The notes beneath the pieces were generated by a model. The model did not search any database. It had not been told where the DNA came from and saw only the letters and a program-made list of their open reading frames with translations. The translations under genes and the position numbers were made by a program. From Lachnospiraceae bacterium UBA3632 (GTDB taxonomy: Bacteria; Bacillota; Clostridia; Lachnospirales; Lachnospiraceae): a stretch of 51,410 bases of DNA. The stretch spans positions 1 through 51,410 of the forward strand of contig DFKZ01000135.1 in NCBI GenBank assembly GCA_002373975.1, read 5' to 3'. Below, piece after piece: positions 14,657 to 23,649 of this stretch (position 1 is its first letter; each line of letters begins with the position of its first letter).

Positions 14657-16237
14657 ATGGCAGATTGGAAAAACACAAACGAACTGAATTCGTTTAAAAA
14701 ACTCGGAGAGGTTAAGCCCGTTGATCTCAAAACAGCTATGAGCGGAGAAAACGGGGCAAAGAGAGTAAAGGATTACAGCATTAAGATGGCGGCAGGACTC
14801 AGCTACAATTATGCTGCCAAAGCTGTTGATGAAAATGTGATCGCTGCGTTGAAGGAACTCGCCGATGAGGCAGATCTTGCGGGTAAATTTGAGGAACTGT
14901 ACAACGGAGCGGTTATCAATACAGGTGAAAAGAGAATGGTCCTCCATCATCTTACCAGAGGCCAGCTTGGAAACAGTGTAAATGCAGACGGAGTGGACAA
15001 GAGAGAGTTTTATCTCGGAGAACAGAAAAAGATCGCTGAATTCGCCAACAAAGTTCACAGTGGAGAAATTGTTAACGAAGCGGGCGAAAAGTTTACAACT
15101 GTAGTGCAGATCGGTATCGGAGGAAGCGACCTCGGTCCCCGCGCAATGTATCTTGCACTTGAGAACTGGGCAAAGAAAAACGGCTGCTTCAAGATGGAAG
15201 CAAAATTCATCAGCAACGTGGATCCAGATGATGCGGCAGCAGTGCTTGCATCGGTAGATGTTGCACATTCAATGTTTATCCTTGTTTCAAAATCGGGAAC
15301 GACTCTTGAGACTCTCACAAATGAATCCTTTGTAAAGGATGCCCTTAAAAAAGCGGGTCTTGATGCATCCAAGCATATGATCGCAGTTACAAGCGAAACC
15401 TCACCTCTTGCAAAGAGCTCCGATTATCTGCAGGCATTCTTTATGGACGACTATATCGGAGGCAGATTCTCCTCCACTTCCGGAGTGGGCGGTGCTATCC
15501 TTTCCCTTGCCTTCGGACCCGATGTATTTGCAAGATTCTTAAACGGTGCCGCAGAGGAAGATAAGCTTGCCGCAAAGAAGGATATCATGGAGAACCCCGC
15601 AATGCTCGATGCACTTATAGGTGTGTATGAGAGAAATATCCTCGGCTATCCCGCAACGGCGGTGCTTCCTTACTCACAGGCGCTTTCGAGATTCCCTGCG
15701 CACCTTCAGCAGCTTGATATGGAATCCAACGGAAAGAGCGTGAACAGATTCGGTGAGCCGATAGACTATTTAACGGGACCGATCATTTTCGGTGAGCCCG
15801 GAACAAACGGACAGCATTCCTTCTACCAGCTCCTTCATCAGGGAACCGATATAATACCTCTTCAGTTCATAGGATTCAAGGAGAATCAGGCAGGAGTAGA
15901 CGTAGATATTCAGGGCAGCACCAGCCAGAAGAAGCTCTGTGCAAATGTGGCAGCTCAGATTGTGGCGTTTGCATGCGGAAAAGACGACGAAAACCGTAAC
16001 AAGAATTTCAAAGGCGGAAGACCTTCAAGCATAATCGTAGGAGATCAGCTTACTCCAGAAGCACTCGGAGCACTTCTTTCTCACTTTGAGAACAAGGTAA
16101 TGTTCCAGGGATTTGTGTGGAATATCAACAGCTTCGATCAGGAAGGCGTACAACTTGGAAAAGTCCTTGCAAAGAAAGTCCTTGCACATGAAACTGACGG
16201 AGCACTCAAGGAGTACAGCGATCTATTTGAAATCTGA
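14657..16237 (+). CDS. pgi: Glucose-6-phosphate isomerase
   Basis: The 526-residue enzyme interconverts glucose 6-phosphate and fructose 6-phosphate in glycolysis. Signature segments are IGIGGSDLGPRAMY, the phosphate-binding SKSGTTLET, GGRFSSTSGVGG, and the catalytic region GTNGQHSFYQLLHQG. ATG 14657 is chosen because GGAGG lies 10 bases upstream; the open frame extends further back inside the helicase gene but without a start signal. It follows the SUV3-like gene by 29 bases. An inverted repeat (GCTATTG/CAATAGC) after the stop lacks a T-run, so termination there is uncertain. Confidence 0.95.
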   Translation: MADWKNTNELNSFKKLGEVKPVDLKTAMSGENGAKRVKDYSIKMAAGLSYNYAAKAVDENVIAALKELADEADLAGKFEELYNGAVINTGEKRMVLHHLTRGQLGNSVNADGVDKREFYLGEQKKIAEFANKVHSGEIVNEAGEKFTTVVQIGIGGSDLGPRAMYLALENWAKKNGCFKMEAKFISNVDPDDAAAVLASVDVAHSMFILVSKSGTTLETLTNESFVKDALKKAGLDASKHMIAVTSETSPLAKSSDYLQAFFMDDYIGGRFSSTSGVGGAILSLAFGPDVFARFLNGAAEEDKLAAKKDIMENPAMLDALIGVYERNILGYPATAVLPYSQALSRFPAHLQQLDMESNGKSVNRFGEPIDYLTGPIIFGEPGTNGQHSFYQLLHQGTDIIPLQFIGFKENQAGVDVDIQGSTSQKKLCANVAAQIVAFACGKDDENRNKNFKGGRPSSIIVGDQLTPEALGALLSHFENKVMFQGFVWNINSFDQEGVQLGKVLAKKVLAHETDGALKEYSDLFEI

Positions 16238-16298
16238 TGCATACTCGCGATGCAGGAAGCTATTGCAGAATACAATAGCTGCTCTATGATATAGAAGA

Positions 16299-17783
16299 AT
16301 GATATTTAGCTCAGTAATATTCAATTGGATATTTCTTCCGGTAACGCTGGGGCTCTACTACCTTGTCGCAGCGCAGCCGTGGGGAAAAGAGGAGACGGCA
16401 GGCAGGGCCAAGAATGCGGTTCTGCTGCTTGCCTCACTTGTTTTTTATGGATTGGGAGGTTACAGGTACCTTCTGATCCTTTTGGCTGTTCTGGTAATTA
16501 ATTATATCTCAGGTCTGCTCATTGACAGGCAATCGGGAAAAGTATCAAAGCTCGTGCTTATACTCGCTGTTATTGCAGACCTGGGAATTCTGTTTTTCTT
16601 TAAATATTTCAATATAGTTGTGCTGATATATGAAAACCTGATCTCCGGTCTTCCCCCTTTCAAAATATGGAATAACATAATCACGCTTACCCGCACCGGA
16701 GAACTGGCATTTACCGATATCGTGCTTCCCATCGGTATTTCCTTTTACATATTCCAATCTATTTCATATATTGCGGATGTCAAAAGGGGAGAAGCAAAAG
16801 TTCAGAAAAACTTCATCGACTACGCCTTGTATGTCTCTTTTTTCCCGCAGCTAATTGCCGGTCCCATCGTCAGGTTTTCCGATATCGAAAAGCAGATCAG
16901 ATTCCGTCACGAAACGACCGAGCAGCTCTCGGAAGGTATAACCCGGTTTATATTGGGGCTTTCCAAAAAAGTTCTGATAGCCAACGAGGTCGGAAAAATA
17001 GCAGATGAGATATGGAATCACAAAATAGGCGGATTGGGAGCGGGTGTAACCTGGCTTGCGGCTATTTCGTATACTCTGCAGATATTCTACGATTTTTCCG
17101 GATACTCAGACATGGCGATAGGTCTGGGAAAAATGTTCGGCTTTAACATAAAAGAGAATTTTAACTATCCTTATATTTCCGGATCTATAACGGAGTTCTG
17201 GCGAAGGTGGCATATATCTCTCGGTACATGGTTTAAAGAATATGTGTATATTCCCCTTGGAGGAAGCAGAAAAGGTCTTGGAAAAACCCTGATCAATCTT
17301 CTGATAGTTTTCACTCTCACCGGAATCTGGCATGGAGCCAATTTCACTTTCCTGTTGTGGGGACTTATATATGCGCTGCTTTTGATCGTTGAGAAACTTT
17401 TTCTCAAAAAGGCTCTTGATAAGAATCCTGTCAGGTTTCTGAATCACATATATGTTATGATCAGCGTTATTATGGCTTGGATATTTTTCAGAGCAGATAA
17501 CATCCAGCGTGCGGGAAGGTTCATTGCCGAGATGTTCCGGGCAGGAGACGGGGAATATTCCGTATTGTCATTTTTGTCAATGCATGGTATTGCTGCCATA
17601 GCAGCCGGGATAGTTTTCTGTTTTCCCATATATCCGTATTTAAAAAAGAAGGTTGAAAGCAACACAAAAGCGCTTAAAGTGCTGACACCGGTTCACACGG
17701 TAATCCTTATTCTGCTGTTTGTTTATTCAATGATAGTGATAGTCAGCGGATCGTATAATCCGTTCATATATTACAGGTTTTAA
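16299..17783 (+). CDS. MBOAT-family O-acyltransferase (AlgI/DltB-like)
   Basis: The 494-residue polytopic membrane protein transfers acyl groups, usually acetyl, across the membrane to a surface polymer. It starts with the typical MIFSSVIFNWIFLP, has PIGISFYIFQSISYIADV and the invariant FWRRWHISLGTWFKEYVYIPLGGSR, and carries the catalytic His in LTGIWHGANFTFLLWG. About ten to eleven hydrophobic segments are visible. Like AlgI it is paired with a DHHW-type partner gene 15 bases downstream. The acceptor polysaccharide is unknown. The ribosome binding site before ATG 16299 is weak. Confidence 0.93.
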   Translation: MIFSSVIFNWIFLPVTLGLYYLVAAQPWGKEETAGRAKNAVLLLASLVFYGLGGYRYLLILLAVLVINYISGLLIDRQSGKVSKLVLILAVIADLGILFFFKYFNIVVLIYENLISGLPPFKIWNNIITLTRTGELAFTDIVLPIGISFYIFQSISYIADVKRGEAKVQKNFIDYALYVSFFPQLIAGPIVRFSDIEKQIRFRHETTEQLSEGITRFILGLSKKVLIANEVGKIADEIWNHKIGGLGAGVTWLAAISYTLQIFYDFSGYSDMAIGLGKMFGFNIKENFNYPYISGSITEFWRRWHISLGTWFKEYVYIPLGGSRKGLGKTLINLLIVFTLTGIWHGANFTFLLWGLIYALLLIVEKLFLKKALDKNPVRFLNHIYVMISVIMAWIFFRADNIQRAGRFIAEMFRAGDGEYSVLSFLSMHGIAAIAAGIVFCFPIYPYLKKKVESNTKALKVLTPVHTVILILLFVYSMIVIVSGSYNPFIYYRF

Positions 17784-17798
17784 AACGCGGTAAAGCGA

Positions 17799-19289
17799 AT
17801 GAAAAATCATTACTTTAAGATAATTGCATTTTTGTCGGTTCTGATCCTTCCGATGGCAGTATGGCTTGTGATAGCACTGGCTGCCCCGAAAAGATTCGGC
17901 GAACTCAACTTCGACGTCGGTGAAAAGAGAGATAAAACAGAACTTGAATCGGTAACGGAGATCGCAACCACGGGAGATAAAGTCACCTCTTACTTTGCGG
18001 ACAGGGCTCCTTTCAGAAGCGTGCTGATAAGCTTTTACCGGAAGATCTATAACGCTGCCGAAGCACCATACGAAAAGGGTATAAAGCCGGTTCTGGTAAA
18101 ACTGTACCCGAAGGGCAATAACGATGAAAGATCCTCCGCAGCTTATGAAAAAGCGTATGAGGAACTCTTCCACAACTCGAAAGATGAAAAGCCTGTGAAC
18201 CCGGAGCCGGAGAGCGCTTCCACCCCAGGATCATCAAAGCCTGCAGATGGTGACACTGCGCCGGATGATTCATCGGCAGAAGAACAGGTTCATGTTCACA
18301 AGTTTGAAGAAAGCAGAGTCGTTCAGCCCGATTATCTGAATTACGGATACACGGAATACATCTGCAGTGAATGCGGCTATACCGAAAAGAGAGATTTTGT
18401 TAATAAGCTGGTTGACAGCAGCTACTTTGCTCCGAATACTCACGGAGAGGGAGTGATAGTGGGAAGATATGACTGGCTCTTTTTGGATATGACCGGAGAT
18501 GTAGAGTACTACAAGGGAACCAATCTGCTGTCTGCCGAGGAAGAGCAAGAATACCTTACAAAGCTTCGAAAGATCAGTCAGCTTTGCGAGGACAGAGGGA
18601 TAGTACTGGCAGTATTTCTTGCCCCGGATAAGGAGCAGGTTTATTCGGAATACATGCCGAGTTATAAGGTTGAAAACGAATATAAACGGCTTGAAAGATT
18701 CGCGGACTATGTCAGGGAAAACTCGGACATTCCTATATCATACCCTCTGGCAGAGCTTAAATATGCCGACAGATATTGGAGAACATATTTCAAATATGAC
18801 ACACATTGGAACAGCATCGGAGCGTTCATCGGTGTTCAGTCCGTTTATCGCATGATAGGAGTGGAGACAAGCAACCCGTCATCACTTGAGATTATCGGAT
18901 GCCTGAGAGCGGAAACAGGAGATCTTTTCGGAATGGGTGAGATCGACCCTTCAAGCTATACTCCGGAACCGGAATATATAGTGAGTTACAAGTCAGATGT
19001 CCCCGTAGTATTTGAATCACCGGAGGGGATTAATGCCGGTGTATTTCGTTCGGCAGCGGAATGTGATAATGATGATAAGATCGTTCTGGTCGGAGATTCA
19101 TTCAGAATAGCGATGACGGAATATCTTGAAAAAGATTTTGCGGAATGCGTTATCGCACACAGAGATAATATGGAAGATATTGCGGAAGATATGAGGGAGA
19201 CGGATTATCTGATCCTTGAAACGGCGGAAAGATTCGATTACCTGCTGTTCCAAAGCCTTGATGAGGTTATAGAGATCCTTTCGCCGTAA
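17799..19289 (+). CDS. AlgX/AlgJ-like DHHW-family protein, SGNH-like acetylation partner
   Basis: The 496-residue protein has one N-terminal membrane segment (about 6-30) and an extracellular AlgX/AlgJ-like domain. The visible signatures are ADRAPFRS near 68, YDTHWNSIGA (the DHHW-type motif with Thr replacing the first His), and a late GDSFRIAM, which is the SGNH block I-like nucleophile Ser region. It probably takes acetyl groups from the MBOAT partner and places them on an exported polysaccharide. An acidic Pro/Ser linker and a small zinc-ribbon-like insert (ICSECGYTEKRDF) lie between the N-terminus and the catalytic part. That insert is unusual for the family and resembles the repeats of the lipoprotein at 43818. 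Confidence 0.85.
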   Translation: MKNHYFKIIAFLSVLILPMAVWLVIALAAPKRFGELNFDVGEKRDKTELESVTEIATTGDKVTSYFADRAPFRSVLISFYRKIYNAAEAPYEKGIKPVLVKLYPKGNNDERSSAAYEKAYEELFHNSKDEKPVNPEPESASTPGSSKPADGDTAPDDSSAEEQVHVHKFEESRVVQPDYLNYGYTEYICSECGYTEKRDFVNKLVDSSYFAPNTHGEGVIVGRYDWLFLDMTGDVEYYKGTNLLSAEEEQEYLTKLRKISQLCEDRGIVLAVFLAPDKEQVYSEYMPSYKVENEYKRLERFADYVRENSDIPISYPLAELKYADRYWRTYFKYDTHWNSIGAFIGVQSVYRMIGVETSNPSSLEIIGCLRAETGDLFGMGEIDPSSYTPEPEYIVSYKSDVPVVFESPEGINAGVFRSAAECDNDDKIVLVGDSFRIAMTEYLEKDFAECVIAHRDNMEDIAEDMRETDYLILETAERFDYLLFQSLDEVIEILSP

Positions 19290-19297
19290 GATGCAGA

Positions 19298-19336
19298 ATG
19301 GGCAGCTGCCGGAAAGGCAGGCTGCCCATATTTTTT
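19298..19336. terminator. Bidirectional intrinsic terminator
   Basis: ATGGGCAGC (19298-19306) pairs with GCTGCCCAT, extended by TGCC/GGCA with one bulge, and is followed by six T residues. It serves the acylation operon and can also serve the convergent aminopeptidase gene. Confidence 0.75.
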
Positions 19337-19337
19337 A

Positions 19338-20633
19338 TCAGGCGGTGATAACCGGAAGAGGCTCTTTATAAAAACATTCGGAGAAAACTCTCAGGTATTC
19401 CGCATCTTCGGCGCCCGCTGTCTCGTAAGCAGAATGCATCGAAAGCTGGGCAAGTCCTATGTCGGCTGTATTCATGGAAATCTGGGTATTGGCGATATTG
19501 CCCAGTGTTGATCCGCCGGGGGTGTCGGAGTTGTTGGCAAACTCCTGATAAGGAATCTCAGCGGATTCGCATATCATCTTAAACACCGCCGCAGAAGCGC
19601 CGTCCGTTGTATACCTCTGGTTGGCACTGTGCTTGAGCACAATTCCCTTATTCATTTTGGGACGGTTGGTGGGATCCGCTTTTGACGCATAATTGGGGTG
19701 AACGGCATGTGCATTGTCGGCTGAGATCATAAAGCTGGAAGCGATCAGGGAAAGTGCCGCCTGACGATCCATCTTCAGTCCCTCAAATATCCTGTCGGTT
19801 ACATCTGCAAGGAAAGTGGATTCCGCGCCCTGTTTTGTTCTGCTTCCCACCTCCTCGTTATCAAAAATACAAAGCATCGAGATACCGGCGTTTTCCGTAT
19901 CCTGAGAATCTATGAATCCCTCAAACGAAGAATATGCGCATTCAAGGTCATCCAGTCTGGGAGAGGATATAAATTCACTCTCGGCACCCCAGATGCAGGG
20001 TCTGTCACGAGAGACAAGGAAAAGATCGTTTCCGAGGATGTCGGATGGTTTTGCCTTGATTTCCTTTGCTATTCTTGAGATCAGAGTCTCTTTCTCGTTC
20101 TGTGAAAACAGCGGGAGCATTTCGGTCTGAACACTGATACCGTCCTTCTTGTCGGAATCCCGTGTCATGTGTATGGCTAGCGACGGGATAAGAAGAAGAT
20201 CGCGGTTAATGTATACCAGCTTCTGAACCGGTCCGTCAGGTGATTTGACAAACACCCTGCCGGCAACGCTTAAAGGTCTGTCAAACCAGGACTGGCAGAT
20301 CATCCCCCCGTATTTTTCCACATTGAGCCTTACGATACCCTCGCTTGCTGTCTCGGGTGAGGGTTTGATCTTAAATGTGGGTGAATCGCTGTGGCTGGCG
20401 ATAATGTGTATTCCGTCAGGTTTTTTCCCGGGTATTCGGAATGCGATGATCGACGAAGAATTCCTTATAGTAAAATACTTCCCTCCCTTTGATATTTTCC
20501 ATGCTTTCTTTTCCGAGAGCTCGGTATAACCCTGGCTTACAAGGATGCGCCTCAGATAATCGACAACATGATAACAGCTTGGGCATTGAGAGATAAAATC
20601 AAGAAGTCCTTTTGAAAGATTGTTTTTCTTCAT
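19338..20633 (-). CDS. M18-family aminopeptidase
   Basis: The 431-residue zinc aminopeptidase releases N-terminal residues, often acidic ones in this family, from peptides in the cytoplasm. The metal-binding motifs in order are ASHSDSP (His81), SPRLDDLECAYSSFEG (bridging Asp), the catalytic FDNEEVGS, SADNAHAVHPNY, and the late zinc His in QLSMHSAYETAG. The protein begins LLDFISQCPSCYHVV, the typical M18 N-terminus. Length is normal. It is a single gene, converging on the acylation operon and reading away from the AmmeMemoRadiSam genes. Confidence 0.93.
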   Translation of the reverse strand: MKKNNLSKGLLDFISQCPSCYHVVDYLRRILVSQGYTELSEKKAWKISKGGKYFTIRNSSSIIAFRIPGKKPDGIHIIASHSDSPTFKIKPSPETASEGIVRLNVEKYGGMICQSWFDRPLSVAGRVFVKSPDGPVQKLVYINRDLLLIPSLAIHMTRDSDKKDGISVQTEMLPLFSQNEKETLISRIAKEIKAKPSDILGNDLFLVSRDRPCIWGAESEFISSPRLDDLECAYSSFEGFIDSQDTENAGISMLCIFDNEEVGSRTKQGAESTFLADVTDRIFEGLKMDRQAALSLIASSFMISADNAHAVHPNYASKADPTNRPKMNKGIVLKHSANQRYTTDGASAAVFKMICESAEIPYQEFANNSDTPGGSTLGNIANTQISMNTADIGLAQLSMHSAYETAGAEDAEYLRVFSECFYKEPLPVITA

Positions 20634-20725
20634 TTTTTAAACTCCAATCTTTGAATATTAATCAGAAACCGTGCAAAAACCCACATGTCTGACAAAGAAT
20701 ATAATACCACAAACAAACAGGATAT

Positions 20726-20755
20726 TTCCATCCGGAAAAAGGATTGTGATATAAT
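20726..20755 (+). promoter_or_regulatory. Extended -10 promoter for the AmmeMemoRadiSam genes
   Basis: TATAAT at 20750-20755 is preceded by TGA, giving an extended -10. TTCCAT at 20726-20731 is a weak -35 with an 18-base spacer. Transcription would start near 20762, about 70 bases before the ATG. Confidence 0.5.
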
Positions 20756-20830
20756 CATAACAGATGGCAAAAACTTATGGAAAAAGTGTAACCAAAACAA
20801 TTCGAACACTGAAAAGAAAGGACTTGCAGC

Positions 20831-22240
20831 ATGTCTATAGAAGCAGCATTTATGGTACCTCATCCGCCGCTGATCGTACCGCAGGTCGGAAAGGGAAATG
20901 AAAAGCAGGTGGAAAAGACCATAATGTCTTATGACAAAGTGGGCTCACTTGTGGCGGATATCTCACCCGATACGATAATAATCTCAAGTCCCCATGCCAC
21001 TATGTACGGAGATTATTTCCACATCTCTCCCGGCAAAAAGGCAGCCGGTTCGTTTGCGGGATTCGGTGCACCGGAGGTTTCCTTCCGTGAAGATTATGAT
21101 GCGGAGCTGGTTTCTGAGATAGAGAGATTGGCAAAAGCAAATGGGTTTCCTGCCGGAACCCTCGGAGAAAGGGACCCTGAGCTTGACCATGGCACGATGG
21201 TTCCGCTGTACTTTATCAGAAAACACTATTCCGGAGGAAGAATAATCCGGATCTGTCTGTCGGGGCTTCCTCTCACGGATCATTATATACTGGGGCAGAT
21301 AATACAGAAAGCTGTCGATAATACCGGAAGAAAGGCAGTCTATATAGCCAGCGGAGATCTTTCCCATAAGCTTCAGGAGTACGGTCCTTACGGCTTTGCC
21401 AAGGAAGGCCCGGAATATGATGCGCGCATTATGGATGTGTGCGGTAGAGGCTCATTTGATGAGATGTTTGATTTCGATGAGAGCTTTTGCGACAAAGCAG
21501 CCGAATGCGGACACAGATCGTTTGTGATCATGGCCGGAGCCCTTAACGGATATGAGCTTGATATAACCGCGTTCTCTCACGAGGATGTAACCGGCGTGGG
21601 ATACGGGATATGCAGTTTTTATCCCATTAAAGGAGAAAACGGGGAGATCCGCCAAAGCGAGAGCAGAAGATTTCTCGAAAAGTATCTGGAAGAGCTCGAT
21701 CGTAAGCTTAATGAAAAGAGAGAAAAATCTGACGCATATGTCAGGCTGGCGGTTAAGACCATAGAGACTTTTATCAAAACAGGTCATGTGATAGATGTTC
21801 CCGGTGACGTTCCCGCAGAGCTTAGAGAAAAAAGAGCAGGGGCTTTTGTTTCCATTCACAAGCTCGGCTCTCTGCGCGGATGCATAGGAACTATACTCCC
21901 CACTGCGGATTGCATTGCACAGGAGATAATAAACAACGCAATCAGCGCTTCAGCAAGGGATCCCAGATTTGATCCCATAACGCCGGATGAGCTGCAGTTT
22001 TTGGAAGTGAATGTTGATGTGCTTGGGGATCCGGAAGATATATCCTCTCCGGAAGAGCTCGATGTTAAAAGATACGGAGTGATCGTTACCAAGGGAAGAA
22101 AAAGAGGGCTTCTTCTGCCGGATCTTGACGGAGTGGATACAGTGGAAGAACAGCTTTCGATCGCCAAGAGAAAAGCGGGGATAGACCCCTTTGACAATGA
22201 TGTGGAGCTACAGAGATTTGAAGTGGTAAGGCATTACTGA
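20831..22240 (+). CDS. amrA: AmmeMemoRadiSam protein: Memo/LigB-like domain fused to AMMECR1
   Basis: The 469-residue protein joins two conserved domains. Residues 1-265 are a LigB/Memo-like domain related to class III extradiol dioxygenases, with metal-ligand-type histidines in MVPHPPLIVP, SSPHATMYGD, LDHGTMVPL and SGDLSHKL. Residues 300-469 are an AMMECR1 domain with the hallmark LRGCIGT and RDPRFDPI. The two are separate genes in some genomes and nearly always accompany the radical SAM enzyme encoded next. The family's biochemical role is not established to my knowledge. The downstream gene starts 1 base after the stop, so the two are cotranslated. Confidence 0.92.
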   Translation: MSIEAAFMVPHPPLIVPQVGKGNEKQVEKTIMSYDKVGSLVADISPDTIIISSPHATMYGDYFHISPGKKAAGSFAGFGAPEVSFREDYDAELVSEIERLAKANGFPAGTLGERDPELDHGTMVPLYFIRKHYSGGRIIRICLSGLPLTDHYILGQIIQKAVDNTGRKAVYIASGDLSHKLQEYGPYGFAKEGPEYDARIMDVCGRGSFDEMFDFDESFCDKAAECGHRSFVIMAGALNGYELDITAFSHEDVTGVGYGICSFYPIKGENGEIRQSESRRFLEKYLEELDRKLNEKREKSDAYVRLAVKTIETFIKTGHVIDVPGDVPAELREKRAGAFVSIHKLGSLRGCIGTILPTADCIAQEIINNAISASARDPRFDPITPDELQFLEVNVDVLGDPEDISSPEELDVKRYGVIVTKGRKRGLLLPDLDGVDTVEEQLSIAKRKAGIDPFDNDVELQRFEVVRHY

Positions 22241-22241
22241 T

Positions 22242-23168
22242 ATGGCAAAATGTGAGGTTTGTTTCAGGCATTGTGAAATAAAAGACGGCTCTCTGGGGTT
22301 TTGCGGTGGGCGCAGCTGTATAGACGGAAAAGTCATTCCCGTTAATTACGGAAGAGTAACTTCTCTGGCGCTCGACCCTATCGAAAAAAAGCCTCTTAAC
22401 AGATTTCATCCCGGGTCAAAGATAATATCCGTCGGGAGCTTTGGCTGTAATCTGAGATGTCCTTTTTGTCAGAATGATGAGATATCCTGGTCCGGGCAGG
22501 CTTTATCCTATGCGGGATACGCACTTGAAGAAATGTGCGGAAAGGAAACGGATGCAGCAGGAAGTGCCCGCAGTGAAAATGACAGGACCGAGTATGTATC
22601 ACCCGAGGAACTGACTGAAACCGCAAAGTACTATCGGGACAGAGGCAATATCGGTGTGGCTTTTACATACAATGAACCGCTGATAGGATATGAGTACGTG
22701 CTGGATACCGCAAGGCTTGTTCATGAGGCGGGGATGGTAAACGTACTCGTGACAAACGGTACTGCAGAGCTTCCGATCCTGGAAAAGCTGTTGCCTTACG
22801 TAGATGCGATGAATATAGATCTTAAGGGGTTTTCGCAGGATTACTATAACAGTACCCTTGGCGGGAACCTGGAGATGACGAAGCAGTTTATAGAACGCGC
22901 CGTTAAGGATTGCCACGTTGAACTTACGACTCTGATCGTTCCGGAAGAAAACGATACAGAAGAAGAAATGAGATCTATCTGTGAATGGATATCCTCTCTG
23001 AGGGATAAGAACGGTGATGTGGTGGGAGAGAGTATTCCCCTTCATATTTCACGCTTTTTTCCAAGATATAAAATGACCGACAGAGCTGCGACGGATGTGG
23101 GACATATCTATCACCTTGCGGACATTGCGCGAGGCAGTCTTAAATATGTATATACCGGGAACTGTTAA
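22242..23168 (+). CDS. amrS: AmmeMemoRadiSam system radical SAM enzyme
   Basis: The 308-residue enzyme has the radical SAM iron-sulfur motif CNLRCPFC (Cys-x3-Cys-x2-Cys), which binds the 4Fe-4S cluster used to cleave S-adenosylmethionine. Supporting segments are GVAFTYNEPLIGYEY, NVLVTNGTA and DAMNIDLKGF, typical of the AmrS/PflA-like group. Additional cysteines at the N-terminus (CEVCFRHC and CGGRSC) may bind a second metal site. The substrate is unknown; the constant partnership with the Memo and AMMECR1 domains implies a shared modification pathway. It is followed by the iron-uptake promoter region, without an obvious terminator. Confidence 0.92.
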   Translation: MAKCEVCFRHCEIKDGSLGFCGGRSCIDGKVIPVNYGRVTSLALDPIEKKPLNRFHPGSKIISVGSFGCNLRCPFCQNDEISWSGQALSYAGYALEEMCGKETDAAGSARSENDRTEYVSPEELTETAKYYRDRGNIGVAFTYNEPLIGYEYVLDTARLVHEAGMVNVLVTNGTAELPILEKLLPYVDAMNIDLKGFSQDYYNSTLGGNLEMTKQFIERAVKDCHVELTTLIVPEENDTEEEMRSICEWISSLRDKNGDVVGESIPLHISRFFPRYKMTDRAATDVGHIYHLADIARGSLKYVYTGNC

Positions 23169-23276
23169 CAGCTGACCGGGAAGAGCAAAGGCAAAATATC
23201 TGTGGTACTTGATAACGGATAGGTCATAGAATAATAAAAAACTATAAACTGTAAGTAAAATAAATATAAATTATAC

Positions 23277-23305
23277 TTGACAAGGTAGCTGCCACTAACT
23301 ATAAT
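23277..23305 (+). promoter_or_regulatory. Consensus sigma-70 promoter of the feo operon
   Basis: TTGACA (23277-23282) and TATAAT (23300-23305) match consensus at all 12 positions with a 17-base spacer. Such a strong promoter is normally held in check; the two palindromes just downstream are the likely repressor sites. Confidence 0.85.
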
Positions 23306-23313
23306 GTACTTCG

Positions 23314-23363
23314 GTTAGTAAAAGCTAACTTATCTTTTTGCACATGAGTTAGAAAAAGCTAAC
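23314..23363 (+). promoter_or_regulatory. Pair of GTTAG-n6-CTAAC operators for a metal-responsive repressor
   Basis: Two palindromes of the same form, GTTAGTAAAAGCTAAC (23314-23329) and GTTAGAAAAAGCTAAC (23348-23363), lie 34 bases apart, about three helical turns, beginning at the transcription start. The TTAG/CTAA half-sites resemble DtxR/IdeR/MntR-family boxes rather than Fur boxes (GATAAT type). Iron-dependent repression by a DtxR-like protein is inferred; no such regulator gene is in the window. Confidence 0.7.
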
Positions 23364-23403
23364 AACGGTGATCGCTACCGATCAAGAGGAAAGAGAGAGA
23401 AAA

Positions 23404-23616
23404 ATGATGCCTTTAGTTTACGCAGAGCCCGGTGAACCGCAGATCATCAGAAAAATAGGAGGAAGCCCGGATGTAAAAAAGCACCTGGAGGACCTTGGTT
23501 TTAACGTAGGCGGTGAAATCAGCATTATCAGCACATTGGGAGAAAATCTCATAGTCAAGATCAAGGAAAGCCGTGTTGCGGTCAGCGATGAGCTGGCAAG
23601 AAAGATCATGGTATAG
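23404..23616 (+). CDS. feoA: FeoA-domain protein (first copy)
   Basis: The 70-residue SH3-like FeoA protein supports ferrous iron uptake, probably by binding the cytoplasmic part of FeoB. The family pattern is visible as KHLEDLGFNVGGEISIIS, then a short strand and a final VAVSDELARKIMV. ATG 23404 (or 23407) is preferred to the upstream ATG 23368 because a purine-rich AGAGGAAAGAGAG lies just before it and the product then has the normal family length. It is the first gene of the operon, behind the paired operators. Confidence 0.88.
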   Translation: MMPLVYAEPGEPQIIRKIGGSPDVKKHLEDLGFNVGGEISIISTLGENLIVKIKESRVAVSDELARKIMV

Positions 23617-23649
23617 GATCATCCGGATTGAAATAAGGAGGAGTAGTCG

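Noticed and set aside
14498..15268. 256-codon minus-strand frame across the helicase/pgi junction
   Set aside because: The opposite strand carries two well-conserved enzymes here, and the frame has no family resemblance.
23169..23276. Possible riboswitch before the feo operon
   Set aside because: The stretch is A/T-rich and lies before the promoter, with no stable hairpins. The control signals seen are DNA palindromes.
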